From: Undaria pinnatifida
Taxonomy: Eukaryota > Sar > Phaeophyceae > Laminariales > Alariaceae
Assembly (NCBI GenBank): GCA_012845835.1
Contig: JABAKD010000002.1
Location: forward strand, 27,020,710 to 27,084,709
Direction of reading: 5' to 3'
DNA: 64,000 nucleotides
Shown piece after piece: positions 10,600 through 24,300 of this stretch. Numbering within the stretch: position 1 is the stretch's first letter; each line of letters starts with the position of its first letter. The notes below the pieces were generated by a model. It did not search any database. It was not told where the DNA came from and saw only the letters and a list, made by a program, of their open reading frames with translations. The position numbers were made by a program, and so were the translations under genes.

Positions 10600-13500
10600 T
10601 GCCGGCGAGTCCGCGCATTCCTGCGCATCCTGCTATGTAACAGTATGCCCTTCCTTTTTCCGCCCTGACTTAGTTATCTTAGTTTTCATTTTCTTGTCTG
10701 GGCGAACAACGATTAGTGGGTCCGTTTCGCAGCAGGCGACACTTTTCGGCATTTTTCTTCGCGGCAAGCGCTAGCTTTTTGAAGCACCAAATTGCCGTGC
10801 TGTCTGATACAATCGTGCATACTCGCGGATGTCTACTAGAACATGAACTAACAGCTGAGATCCCCATTTTGAGTATGTTTCCGAATTTGTGTTTTTTCCC
10901 CCTCCGGCGAGTCCTACGCGGGCAGCGCCCTCTGGCGGCCGTCCAGGCGACCTCTGCACCACGCCCTTCACCCCGTGGTGCGCGCGCCCGCCTACTTCTA
11001 ATTCTGCTTCCATGGCGCTTCTCAGCTCTGTCATCAGCCACAACGAACCGTGGCAAAGCAGGGCTGCACACGGGCGACTTCGCGTTGCTGGCTAAGGGAA
11101 GAAAACAAACAAGTCCGCTGGACAAAAAAAAGGCTGAATTAGGGAGCGACGCTGGGCAGGATAATTGTGGTGCACTGATGCGCACAAGACGACAACGTAC
11201 ATTATCGACGCATGCTTCCTCCACCTTCAAGGGGTCCCGCGGCCACGCACGGGCAGCGCGCGCACGGCGGTTGGCTGCTATCATCGCCGCATAATCGTGT
11301 CATCGATCGTGTAGGGCTTGGTGGGACAGCACTTCTTTTGGGGTCGCTGAACATAATCAGATAAGAAGACTGCCGAGGAACGCAGTTTCTGGGGTCGCTG
11401 GACACCATTGTCTTTTGGGGATGGGCAACGCCATTTACTAATAGATTAGCGATTCCGAAAGTTGGCTTTCTGGCAGTCCCAAGCGCGCCAAGGTCTGGAG
11501 GGAATCCCGTGAAATGCTAACAAGAGTGCTGGTAAATTGTAGCGATCCCGGAAGTTGGCCTTCTGGTATTAAAATAGTTCCAAGCGCCTGTGTCTGCCGA
11601 AAATCCCGCGAGAAAGGCCTTTGCCCATTCACAAACAAACGACACGATGACTACCGGAGCTTGGAGTCACCACAACGTTGAGGTCGCCGTAGTGTCTTTC
11701 AGGATCGGGGGTAAGTTATCATCTATTGGGACTACGGGGGGGGGGGTGTTCTTCTGGCATCGCGTCACCTCCATCAAGGGGTCGTGTTAAGGACGCTACT
11801 GTGCTTAACCGCAATACCCAGCAGCCCACCGCGTCGGTGATTGACAATAAGTCGCATGTAGCGGGTTTCGGCCGATGAGTAATCGGGTTTGGCGCTTGTC
11901 GCAATTTTGTTTTTATTTGTTGGAGGCAGTGACAAGCAAGCGCGCTCCTCGCACACTCTCTCACTCCTCGACGAGTGCTGTCCTTGGACACGACAGAACA
12001 AACAAAACATCGCGGACCACTCAGGTCGCGAGATCCGCCGAGTGAATAGATACAGGCTAGCCCTGAGAGACCGCCAGGCCGCGAGGGGGAGGGAGGACGA
12101 AGCCGGAGTGGACTGCGGCCAACGACCTGGGGGGATGGAACGTTGGTGAGGATCAGGATAAGAATACATCGGTTGCGAAAATGAAAACACGCCGGGAAAG
12201 CAGATGTGGAAATGTTCGGCAGAGGTTTCCGCAGGAAAGATACTGCTGCTTTATGGAAGGACTCTCGATTTACATCGGAACGAGATATGTCGGAGGGTAA
12301 TAATGCTGTAATAACAAACACAGCTAGCCTGGGATCACCACTCGGCATCTCTCCGGAGCTGAAGGTCCTCATGCGACAAGTCGGGTTAACCTCGAGCGAC
12401 AACGTCAGTGCTTGCGGACTGCGGACTGTCTGACGCAACCCAGCAGCCGCATCATTCATGCGGAGATGTCGCTGATATTCTAGTACTACTACCCGTACTG
12501 TATGTAGTCGGCGTAATGTCGGCGGCTGATAATATGCTGTGCTCTACTACAGCAACTGTTAACAGCACGATCCTTTTGCTTGGTGTTCCCCAACATCGAA
12601 TACTTTTACACCATTTTTTTATTCGCACAAGCAGAAGAGAGCAGAGAGAACATAGAACCGCATCATCATGAATTAATGACCATCAATCACACCGAGCACG
12701 GCAAACAAACGCAACGGCACCCACCCAAAACAATGAATGACTGAAATGGGGACACCAAAAATAAGAACTCAAGAACGAGAACACGCGGGCGCATACAGGT
12801 AGCCAGGCAGCCATGCGTGGGAAATAATCGTACAACAAAACATCCACAACAACAGATTTTAATACAGTAACAAACAACAATCAATCGTAACCAACAGCAA
12901 GCAGCACAGTACAAGCAAGACGTTGAAAAAGAAGAAAGATATACCAGGTAGTACGTAGTACGGTATGACACGAGACCCTACTATCATCCAACAACATAAT
13001 AGTAGTACTGCTGTAGAAGGAAGAGCAAACACAAAAAGAGCAAAGGAAAGCAAGGGAATAGATTATTAAAAAATACACTATGGCACCACTTCCTCTCCGT
13101 TCCCTTTTGCTTCCTTTTCAACGCAGCAAAAATATCACAGCGTTAGCATACTGCCTGCCGGCCGCCCCTTCTTCCGCCTCCCCCCATCACCAAGATACGT
13201 ATATACTACTACGTAGAATATCTGGTTGTTTAGCATGGAAACCAAAACTGAAAAACGAGGTGCGTCATATAATAAGACGCGTCTTGCTCGTTTTCAGCAA
13301 AACTTAACTGTCCACACTATAACGAAACAGTAAAAAAGTATCTACTACGGCGTTATTCCGCAAGCTCTCTGCGGCGTAAGACTACAAAGAACAGATACGC
13401 TCTGCAAGCTCTGCGACCTAGATCACTGACAACAGACCGTGCGCATTAAGCGCATATCAAACAACAGACCGCGCGCATACGGCGCATACAGAACAGCAGA

Positions 13501-15565
13501 CAGCGCGCATACGGCGCGCATAAAACATTAACAAAATACCACAACTCGAGGCTTTTCGAACAAGCGCACAACGATTCGTTCTTGATACCCCGAATAGCGC
13601 TGAAAACCCCACTATATTATGACACTTGAGGACCATCAGTAAACACTCGCTCGCCACCGACCAGCAGAGCTTCCCTCAAGCGGTATTATAAGTACCTATA
13701 TCGTTGTCGAGGGACATGTGCCGTACGTAAATGATGTACGCATGTATGCATTGTCCTCGAACTCAGGCAGGATACATAGACGGCCGCTGACTAATGAGTA
13801 CAACTTGAAATATAGGGCAAATATAGTACCCGTACGACTCTGTTGTTGGAGCTCGAGCTCACAAGAACAAAACTCCGTACGTATAATACCACAAGGTTAA
13901 ACATCGCTAAGAACGACTACTACGCAGTAAAGCCTTTCCCACGCCATGCACTAATTACTATCTTTGATGGCGGAGCTAACCAAACATAAACTAAACGCGG
14001 TTCTCGCGCACACGGCAGCGAAAAGCCAACAAAAGCGAAACCCCTGAAAATCATCCTCATCGTATTCTTATACTCGCGATGGTTGATCCCAGAAGAATAG
14101 CATTTTGAAGGCAACCAAAACTACGGATAAATACTTGTAACGGTACACGAAATACAAAAAAAAGTTGAAAGAAAAAATGTAACAAGAAAAAAAGAGAATA
14201 AAGTCGGTCGCTGACCAGACGTTCATGGCACGCATCGCTATCACTACCAAAAATGCGAAGATCCCTGCAAAAAAAAAAAAAGAATAAAAAAAAAATCCAC
14301 GCCGCCCCTGACATGCAGTGTGCGCTGGCGCTTTAATAAATTACGTACTGCCATATACGCTTGTCATCACGAGATACGCTGAACGAAAACACAAGAGGTT
14401 GCCGTCTATCTCTGTGGTACGGTGCACAGAACGCACCCAAAATTGCAATAAGAAAAGAGAGTGGGAGAGAAAACCAGCTATAGAATCCTCAGCCTGCCCA
14501 CCGGGAGCACTACATTTCTCTTCGTAAATAAAACAAACCGCACCTTTTCGTCATCGGCAGTTTACGTTAAATCTCATCAAACCGAATCAAAACCTATTTT
14601 CGGCCAGTCGCGCGACGACCACCCTGCGCGCAAAAAAACTGCGCGACTCAAGTCCGGAACATAGCGGACGAGTGGCGCGATGCCTGCGTCGAGCAACATT
14701 ACCGCACGACGCCAAATCTACCTGCAACCATTAAGACACGTCGCGTTCTCTCTCCTTCCCACTACGTTGCCCTATTGGAGCACCACGATAAACCGCCTCA
14801 ATACAGGCACATCTCTATAGGTTAGAGAAATACAGCGTGTAGTACGTGACAGGCCACCAGCACCCCACGGCGCGTGGCGGCCAAACCACACTCTTACAGC
14901 GAGCGATGGCCTTCTCTTTCAATGGTTGCGCTATAGTCTATACATAGCGCAATCCTAAACCAATGAAAACCGGGCAAGGAAAAAAAAAAGGCGCATCACG
15001 AGGACTACAGATAGCACCTCATCTGGCACCACAACAGGCATATTTCAGCAACTTTTATGGCGACGAAATAGCACCCACATATTTCAGCAAGTTCATGGCG
15101 AAATCACAGCAAGGCGACGTCAAACATAGAAGCCATCGCACTTAGATGCAGCCGGCCGCGAACGGCTGGCGAAAAAAACGGGCGACGGTTCTGTACAATG
15201 CTTCTTCCCAGCGCCGACAAATAAAAACTTGAAACTTAACATATCAGCATGTAAGGCTAAGACCAAGGGAGGGGGAAGGGAGGGGAGTGAGGGGTGGGGG
15301 TGGGGGGGGGTAGGGGTGATACATCATCCGACTGCCAGGTACACGAGACAGCTGCTAAGCTGTTCCCATCACCATCTATCTTGGTCTGCTTTATAGCATG
15401 AAAAAAACAGCCCGTGTGGCATCTGTCAAACGAAGCAAAAAAAAATAAAAACGCAACATCGGACGGAAATATTCTAAAGAGTACGAGTGGCGTAACCCCC
15501 CCCCCCCCCCCCCGCCGCCCCGGGCCCCAATACTAATGTTACAACACAAAAATGGGAGGCGAACA
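10600..15565. other. Intergenic between the gypsy relic and the 3' end of the large minus-strand gene
   Basis: No supported gene. Overlapping open frames of about 190-250 codons on opposite strands (10.68-11.29 kb and 11.72-12.46 kb) have biased composition and no recognisable domain. The segment 12050-12180 resembles 40600-40690 (shared GACCGCCAGNNCGCGAG and GAGGGAGGA), so at least part is a dispersed repeat. A long G-rich run occupies 15269-15318, and about 17 C occur near 15497-15513, close to the gene end. Confidence 0.4.
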
Positions 15566-15853
15566 CTAATACACCGGGGTGATCTTGCGGTCGAGGGTTC
15601 GCGGGTCAAACGTCATGAAACCCGACTCGCACGTTGCCCCGTCCGCCAACGCTTCCAAGTGGTGCGTCAGCTCGACGGAGAGATCGTACTCCTTGAGCCT
15701 GAGCGAAGGGTCGACCGAACAGCTGAACGGCGGCTTGATCAAGGGAATATTCCAGATCGAGATGGCCTGGAACAGATGCTGAGAGGCCCACTGCTGCGGG
15801 TTGACGAACCACAATCCCTCGGGGTTGCGCGAGTACGCCAACGCAGCCAACAC
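15566..15853 (-). CDS. Large gene exon 11: C-terminus and stop
   Basis: 95 codons plus TAG. Encodes VLAALAYSRNPEGLWFVNPQ, ISIWNIPLIKPPFSC, YDLSVELTHHLEALADGA and ends ITPVY. It is reached across a 4.6-kb repeat-filled intron. Phase 0 joins exon 10 directly (SAPE-VLAAL). The Trp/Pro-rich, non-repetitive sequence supports real coding. Confidence 0.87.
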   Translation of the reverse strand: MLAALAYSRNPEGLWFVNPQQWASQHLFQAISIWNIPLIKPPFSCSVDPSLRLKEYDLSVELTHHLEALADGATCESGFMTFDPRTLDRKITPVY

Positions 15854-18260
15854 CTGTTGTATATATACGTCGTGCGCCGAAATGCGCGTTGGCGACGCAG
15901 AGAAAGGGCGGGGGAAGGAGGGGGCGGGGGGGTAGGGTGTGAGTTTAACATCGGCGACAATCGGTTGCATGCCTCTTTAATAACAAAACAATCAGTTGAA
16001 TAGGTACCGTAAGGGAGGGAGAATTTGCTGCTGCATAGGTTTTTCCTTCTTTGTGGGTTTCCCTTGTGGTTTTGTTCTATCTTCTGGGAATGTCTTACGA
16101 ATGATCGACGATAATTAAAGCCCACACTGCACATTGTCGGTTAGCGAACATTATTTACCTGGTCAAAAGCAATGTGAGTAATCTTACACTTTTGACGCTT
16201 TTTCAGTTGTTCTCCCAATTCCCTTTTTTTGTTGCGTTGGCATGTTTTTGGCGACCGACACAAACGCTGAACATTGTAGGGTGGCGATCTTAACAGCAGT
16301 GAACGAGAACCACAGCGGAGTAGACACTGCTCTCTGCCCTGCAGCACAGAGACAACATTGTTCCCGTCCATTGAAATTGAGATATACAAGGTTTACACTT
16401 GAGACAAAAAAAAGCATGCAGTTGATATCGAGCCCAGCGCTCCTGCCCTTCGTGCTGGCCACCGATCTTTACTTTTTTTTTTTTTTTTTATCCTCCGGCG
16501 GATAGGGAAAAATAAAGCTTGAGCTCCCCACACTTCCACGTATTTTCACACGCGTCGTGTGTCGATTTAACTCAGTTGCTTTTTTTTGTTTCATATACGA
16601 CTATGTAGTAAAATACCTGGATGACTGTTAATGACCCCCAGATCAGCCACGCCATTCCATCACCGATTATCAGTCCTTAAGGGTATCGCAATACTACAGC
16701 AGGATAGCTGGACAAAGCACAAAGGCCATCACTACACATGCCTCACAGCCTCGCGAGGTCCAACTCTCGTCCGTGTGTCTGCCTGTGCTTGATGTATGAT
16801 GCTATGATACTGCAGTCCCATGCCAGGTACTAAATTTCAGTATCATACAAGAATATTACTTTTTTTCCGTTTTACTTTATAAGGCGAAAACGAACGTTGA
16901 AATTGTCAGCAGTACACGGTAGCATCAGGTGTAAGCATGCGCACCTTTGTGGTAGGATGTCCGAGCTTCTATCCTCGACACCGTCACTGCTGTACCTTTT
17001 TCTGTAAATAAGGCCCTCTTCTTTTCAGGATCCAAAATCGAAACGATCGCATCAGAGACGAGAGCATATAGACTAGTCTATATGCAGAGAAGATACTGTA
17101 CTACTGTGTGTTCTGGGCATGACACCGTTCTGTTTACCCAACGGCATCCAGCCCATCGTACAGCGGTAAGTGTCCGTGCCGATTCTTCAAGCTTTGAAGA
17201 CATAGTCTACTCGTAGACATATAAGGTTTGTTACGACAAACTATGAGACAGATGCATGCATCGCGTGTATGGTACGCATCGTAGGAGACGCTCTGATCTG
17301 CAGTCGGGTTCCAAGTTGCATGACAGTATCGTAACAGAAGCATAAAGCAGCTGGGCACAGCACGCAGGCAGGACAGCCACTCCTACGAGTGCAGAGTGTC
17401 GGCATTGCCGCTGATAACACACAGCTAAATAGCGCGGCGACCACGCAGCTTTCCGGTACACAACCAGCACAGAAGACAAACAACAACGACAGCAACCGGG
17501 ACATGCAAGGAACTTCCGAGCGATAGAGCTGAGAGTTCATGATACACCTCGGATAGCACCTACTAGATACTATCAGTAGGTGCCAGTAATACAGAATGAG
17601 GCTGTGGTAGAATTGCCAGCTCGGACTCGGGGCTATAACGCCGGACACGCCAGCATCCCCATGGAATGCCTCTCGGTCTCGCGGGGTCCGACTCTAGTCC
17701 GTGTGTGTGCCTGCGCTTGTTGCATGGTGCTATGATACTGCAGTCCAATACTAAACTCAGTATGATTATTTTCCTTTTTTTCCTTCGTTTCAGAAGCCGA
17801 CAACGAACAGAGAAATTATCAAGCGGAAGATGCTAGCATCGGGTGCTAGTAAATGGCCCAGGTCGTATGATGTGCGAGTTCAACACTCGAATCGCTCACC
17901 GCATTTTATAATTCTGGTCTTTTTGTTGAACCCGAACGATCGAATAATGTCATACACGAAAACAGCGGAGAAGACACTGCTCTCTGCTACGATAACTCAC
18001 CCGCACTATGATACCAATGACACCAACGTAATGCTAGAGACAGCGGCTAGCCACGATCAAACGCGATTACCGGCCGTCACCCAAGAAATACAGTAGTACG
18101 TACAATGGTACTGCCGGTGCCGTGGTTTGATATATACAACCACGCAACGCAAGGGTACCACAGCATCACAGCATGGTCCAGCTCATCAGCACACAGCTAG
18201 ACAGCGCGGCGACCACACGTAATACACGCCGACTCGTCCCGGTAAGCAGCCCGTGTGTCT

Positions 18261-18307
<47 letters not shown>

Positions 18308-21300
18308 CCGAGACATGCCAGCGGTTTCCGAGCGATAGAGTTGGTGAGACTGTTAAGGTATTAGTGGAGTATTAGTCCGTTTGACCATTTGCAAAAGGTT
18401 GACCAACCAGAAGCCTATCCAAACAAAGCCTTACGATAACACTCTCCCCCCCTGAAACGACGGGATAGCAGGTCGGCCGGACATACCGGCGGACCTGTCA
18501 ATCATCCAAGCGGTTTCATTTCCTGGGTATACCGGGGAGAGTATTTTTCAACTTCGATATGGGGAAAGTCTGAAAAAGTTTATTATGGTGCATGTGGGAT
18601 TTGAACCCACGACCCAAAAAACCCATGGTTTGTCGACGACGTCATTTGTTAGGTTATTTTATAACTAATTTTCAAGGACGTCAGCCGTGAGTTTGACGAA
18701 TTTCAGGTCAATACTCATCTTTGCAAGCTGCGTTGTTGGTACTCGTAATACACTATATGAGTGAGTTTTTATTGGGAGGTGTCTTATTTTTTGTCCACTG
18801 TAATGGTAAGTATTGTTATTTGTGGGGTATTAGTGTTAAGGTTACTAGTACTAATACCCCACTAACAACCTTAACAAATGGCGTCGTCGTGCCCGAGTGG
18901 TTAAGGGAATGGATTGGAAACCCATTGTGATTTCACGCGCAGGTTCGGGTCCTGCCGACGACGCCATTTGTTAAGGTTATTAGTGGGGTATTAGTCCGTT
19001 TGACCACTCGCACAGGTTAACCAATAGCTTACCCAAACTAAGCCTTATAACATTAGTCCGTTTGACCATTTGCACAAGGTTAACCAATAGCTTACCCAAA
19101 CTAGCCCTTATAACAAGAGTTCAACCTAGCAAAACCTACCAGGCATGATACAGCAAGGAATGAGGCTGTCGGTACAGCAGATGCGAGGTAAACAACGGCG
19201 CAATAACGTCGGACACCCCAGCATCTCCATGGGATGCCTCACGGCCTCGCGTCAGACTCTCGTCCGTGTGTCTGCCTGTGCTTGTTGTATGGTGCTAACG
19301 CCGTGGTCCCATGCTGAAATCAATAAAATAATTTCTGTAGGTTTTCGCTCTATATCGAAGGCCAAAATTGCAGACTAAAGTATCAGCGGAAGATGCTATT
19401 AATAGCATCGGGTGTAGCATGCCACCCTTGTTGTATGATGTCCGAGTTCAATGCTCGAATCGCTCACCGCGCTGGTATTTGGCCTTCAATTGTTCTAAGA
19501 CCAAAAACCCAAACAATACTGTTAATAATGCACAAGTTTAAAGCCGAACTGAGTCCCACGTTCATGTAGTCTTTCTTTTGCTAGTCGCGGATCACTAACA
19601 ATATTATCCTGGCGTTTTATCAAATTGCCTCAAATAAGCCAGCTGTGAGTTCGACGGGTGTGAGTAGTGGCAACTGAATTCAACTTTGCCAACTATCACC
19701 GATGTAACCACGAAGGGAACTCCACGATGTTGGTGCTTTCGTCGCGCCCAAGCACCTCACGGTATCATACCTGGTATGCTATGTGCAGCTGTGCCCTTAC
19801 ACTAGTCCCTGGGCTTTGATGTGAAATCGTCCCCCGAGCTACATTTTTAAAACCAGTTTAGTTCAGTCGGCTCGGCGTAATCGCGAAACAAAGAGTGCAG
19901 ATCACCGGGCGGTTAAAATAAGAAATACCGATACCAGGTAATAGATTAATTAATCCAAGCTATAACAACGTAGTCTTATTAGCAACAAATTTAAGACAAA
20001 TAATTAACTTGACAATTATCTATACCTGGTAAGCAAATAGAGTAGACAAGTTAATTACTTAAAATTAAGTACAAGTGATTCAAGAAAGTTAGCACATAAT
20101 AATGAATAACTAAAGTAGTTGCGTTGATCCGGGAGGTCATGACGATAAGGGACGTTATTTAATAATTGTTTTTATTTCATGTTTTCTATACAGGGAGACG
20201 ATGAGCTGTACAGCAAAACGTTAAAACGAATTCCTTTCGGCATCGAAAGACCGGTCGTTGATGGCACGTGAAGGCCATTCAATATTACCTTTGCTCGGCA
20301 TGGGTGTCAACCCGCGGCCTCCTGATGTATGTTCTTGTTCGGCATGAGTCAAACCGCGAGCGGTCTGTTACTGACATGATCTCGGTTGACGCGGGTGTCA
20401 AGCCACGGTCTCCAAAACAACTACATGTTCGACATGGGTGCCCACCCACCCCACCAACCCGCCCTGCTCACCTCTGGTGCGGAAGCATCCTCAATCTCGG
20501 AGAGACGTTCCACCGCAAGTTCATCGTCATTACTCCATTCCTTCGAACTCGCCGTCATCATCGACTCTTCGGCAAGCAGAACATCACGGAGTTCCCCGTT
20601 GAAGGAAGGCGGTAACACCAAGTCAGTGCCGAACGTAAACACGGGGGACTCGAATCCAAGAAGGACAGAAGACGCCCTCGAGCTCGCGCGGCTGGCGTAG
20701 TCGGCTCCGCGGCCGTCGGTGTACTCCACCAGGAGCTCCCCCCGGGGGGAGTGGGTGTCCTTGGAGGTGAAGCTGCGCGAGATCAGAGACCCCGCGGTCA
20801 TGTAGTAGATCAGCTCGACGCCAGGTCCACAGTGCTGGTCGGCTAGTAGAGCGGAAAATTGTGCGTTGCTTGATGTTGACACCACTACGCCTGGCAGGTG
20901 GCCGAAGGTACTGCGACAAGGAACAAGTTGGGGTGGCGAGAAGGAACAGGACGGCGGCAATTAGCTTCAGCAGCGTTGACGGTGGTCCAAACACTCAACT
21001 CGCACCAGAAAAAGCACCATGTGCATATAATTTGATATTTTTGACGTGGTCCGTACGTTGTTCTCAGATGTTCCAAAATGCGTATCGAAGTTGCGCTAGG
21101 GTCGGAGCCTCAGCCGGGGTGGCGGGTGGTTGGGGCTAGGGTTGGGTCGATGTCCTCTCGCAGTTAGCAAAGACACTACCGTGATCGACTATCCATCTCA
21201 TTAGCTTGCATTGTCCACACAGGAGGCACGGAAATAAGTGGCGCCGCAAATTACACCAGGACGGAGAAAAGTAGCTCACCACAAGCTACGATAGAGACCT

Positions 21301-24300
21301 TCGAATAAAATTATAAATGCGGCTGTCGCTAGATACTCGCGAAGCAGCATGTTTGCAATTTGTTACCAGGCACTGAATTTTGTGCTTCGGTTGATGATTT
21401 GGAGAGTCATATATAGATCAAGATCGGTCGGCAGCAAACACAAAAACCGATACGTCTTAGCCAGGTTTCAGCCGTCTTGAAAGGGGTCCCTAATTCCTGA
21501 ATCTAGGCGTGGTGTAAATTAGAAAGTTGCATTTGCTCGAACTGCTTTAGGGCACGGCGCAGGACACCAGGGAGGCAAGCAGGGCAGGAAGCCAACAATC
21601 AGCGAACTCCTACCGGTCGAAGAGATGGAAGTCTTCGTCGCTGACAGCGATGGCCGTCCGCATGCCGGGCATGAAGGTCAGCACGCTGCGTACCGTCGCA
21701 TCCGTCTCGCCGAGTTGCCCCGAGCTGGAGGACACGAACACGCAAAGGTCGCCGCGGACGATGTCTTCCGTAAACGAAGTCGCGGCGAAGTCGTCGAACT
21801 CGTCACCGCTTGAGCTGCTGCTGCTGGCCATGCTGTCAAGGACCGCGGGGAGAAGAGCTCCGCCGATGAACTCTTGGATCGGCTCCTCCAAAACCTCTTC
21901 CGGATGTCTGTTGAATCATTGAGGGTAGGGGTTTCAAGGGCACAGTGGGGTGGTCAGGAAGAGCGAAAACTGTAGGAAGAGACACACGCCAGCAAGGTGT
22001 AACAACAAGAACGGCTCGAAGCACGAAGCGCTGTAAGACTTTCAATAACAAAAAGCTTACAAAGCAATGCGTGAGGTCAGCTGGTCGATGCACGGCGAGG
22101 CTTAAAAAGAGCCACACGAAAAAGTTTTTTTTGTCGACGCGGACGTGGTCAGTGTATATCACACCACAGGTACATACTCGGTGCGGCAGACGGGAAAAGT
22201 TTGAATATCTCCCGAACACGGAAAGTGCTCATCGGTTAGGGGAAAAAAAAAAAACTAAAACAAAATCAAACAACCGAACAGATTTTGTTGTGTTTTTTTT
22301 TGGGGGGGGGGGGAACAGGCGGGTGCCCAAACGCAGCACAAAAGCAGCAAACACCTGACACAACTAGCCGGCCATACCCTACTGCCTGCTACTGCAAGGG
22401 CACCGGTGTCCTGACGCGAGAGATTAGGGCTGGATAAAAGTACAAAAAGTACCGCGCTGGCCAAACGGCATCGTCATTTGTTGGAAACACGATTCTAGGT
22501 TTAACAACAACACTCACGGCGACGAAAGTTGCAAAAATTGGCACCAGCGGCATGTTGTCCATAGTCCCATGTATTATCTGCTGTCTGTCTTCAGGGTGAC
22601 TCGTCTCGTTTACACGGGAGGTTGGTAGCTGCGGTTCTCGGCATGGTGTAGGCCCTTGCTCGGGTGCGGGAAATCGTTTTGGGGGCTATTCGCGTTTATT
22701 AGCTTTGCTTCGTCGATTCTTAAGGAGCAAATAAATATATCGAAAAACCAAAACAGCAAAACACTAACTTGTCGGCCCCTTGGGGGCCTCGGTATCGATA
22801 TTTGGCCAATCAGAAGCAGTGAATCTTCCTACGTATCTCGGCTTCGATTCTGTTTTAGGTTTGATGTCCAGGTTCAAAACGCTTCGTTTGTACACAACCC
22901 TTAGTACTATCCAAAGCCCTTTATCTTTTAGCCCCCCTACCCGATTTTCAAAAATAGTAGTAACAAAAAAACGTTGTTATAGTTTCCCTCGGATGTGGAA
23001 GCTAATTATTTCACCCGTACACGACTTATAAAAACGAGTACTCCCGTGGATCTAATCAAATAATTAGTGTCACCCCAACTAATAAAATACGACTACTGCT
23101 GTGACTCTAGCTGTACGCGATAACACGTTATAACAACTCGCTGGTTGAATCCTTGTAACAGCCATTTTTCAACCGGACAGGCCCCAAACAGAACATAGTA
23201 TATTCGACCGATCGACAAGGGCATATCCAGATAACGGGAGGGCAGCTGCACACGGGGGTAAACCAACGCGACATACACATAATACACAATCACGGCGGCC
23301 CAACCAAAAAAAACTGAAAACAACCTATCATTCTCGCACGCCAAAAATATCAACAATGAATACCACAAAAATATCGACAATGTATGTATGCATACTTCGT
23401 ATAACGTGATCGAAACACCCAACACTGAGTACCACGCACTATCGACAATTTATGCAACAACATGGCATCGGAGAGTCCAACGCGAAGTACCACTCAGCAC
23501 CACTCACGCTTGGGTCAATCTTCTCCTGCTCTGGTCGTTCTGACCCTTCATGGCTGCCGCAGCCACCTCGGTTCTGATTTCGCTGTTCGAGTCTTCTAGC
23601 GTGCTACACATGACAGACTCGTGGCCGGAAGCGTCGGCGTCCGCAGCGGCCGAGTCCGTGTAGCAAGTCCGGCAGTTCTTCCCGAACGTGTCGTCGTCGC
23701 AGCCTCTGGTTAGGTGCAGCGGGTTGTCGTCGGAGCAGATAGAGTCGCAGACGCGGACGACGCCTTCGCCGGACTTGCAGTCCGAGGCGCAGCCCCTGCT
23801 CTTCAAACGCCTGTCGGACCGTTACGGGCGAGGGCACACGGCGTGGTTAGGCGGGGCAAACGCTGCATGAGACTTCGGGGGGCCGCATCCAAAGCACAGG
23901 GTCGGCAGCAAGCGAGTCAAGCCCGTCCGTCAATGCAGGGCGCGGCTGAAGGTGGCATACTAGGGTCTCACCCAAAATATCCTTAAGAACACAGCGTGGC
24001 CAGCAGGGCAACATGCTGCAAAATAATCCGGGGAAGCAAATTTGAAGCACGGCTCCAAGCTCTGCACGAGCAGCAAAACGCTGCATGAGCTACCGGGAAG
24101 GTGAATGCAAAAGACGGCTCAAGTTCCGAGCTTGAGAGAGAGTCTACCAAAGTTTCAAGGCAATGAGTGAGTCAGGTCCGTTGGGAGTGCAAACATTGCT
24201 GCCGACTTCTGTGACGCTACAAGCCTTGTGCGTAACATCACGCTTGCTCCCCTCTTCAGGAGAAATCTCTGGCGCTCCAGTTCAAAACTGAACGAACGAA

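Noticed and set aside
10679..11294. Overlapping frames of about 200 codons on both strands
   Set aside because: They are mirror frames in GC-rich sequence, with Arg/Ala-biased composition and no domain. They may be decayed transposon sequence.
11719..12459. 246-codon minus-strand frame
   Set aside because: No domain or splice context. The plus strand is also open in parts, and the region shares repeat words with 40.6 kb.
18261..18308. AAC array as part of a CRISPR-like or structured array
   Set aside because: It is a simple trinucleotide microsatellite with no spacers.
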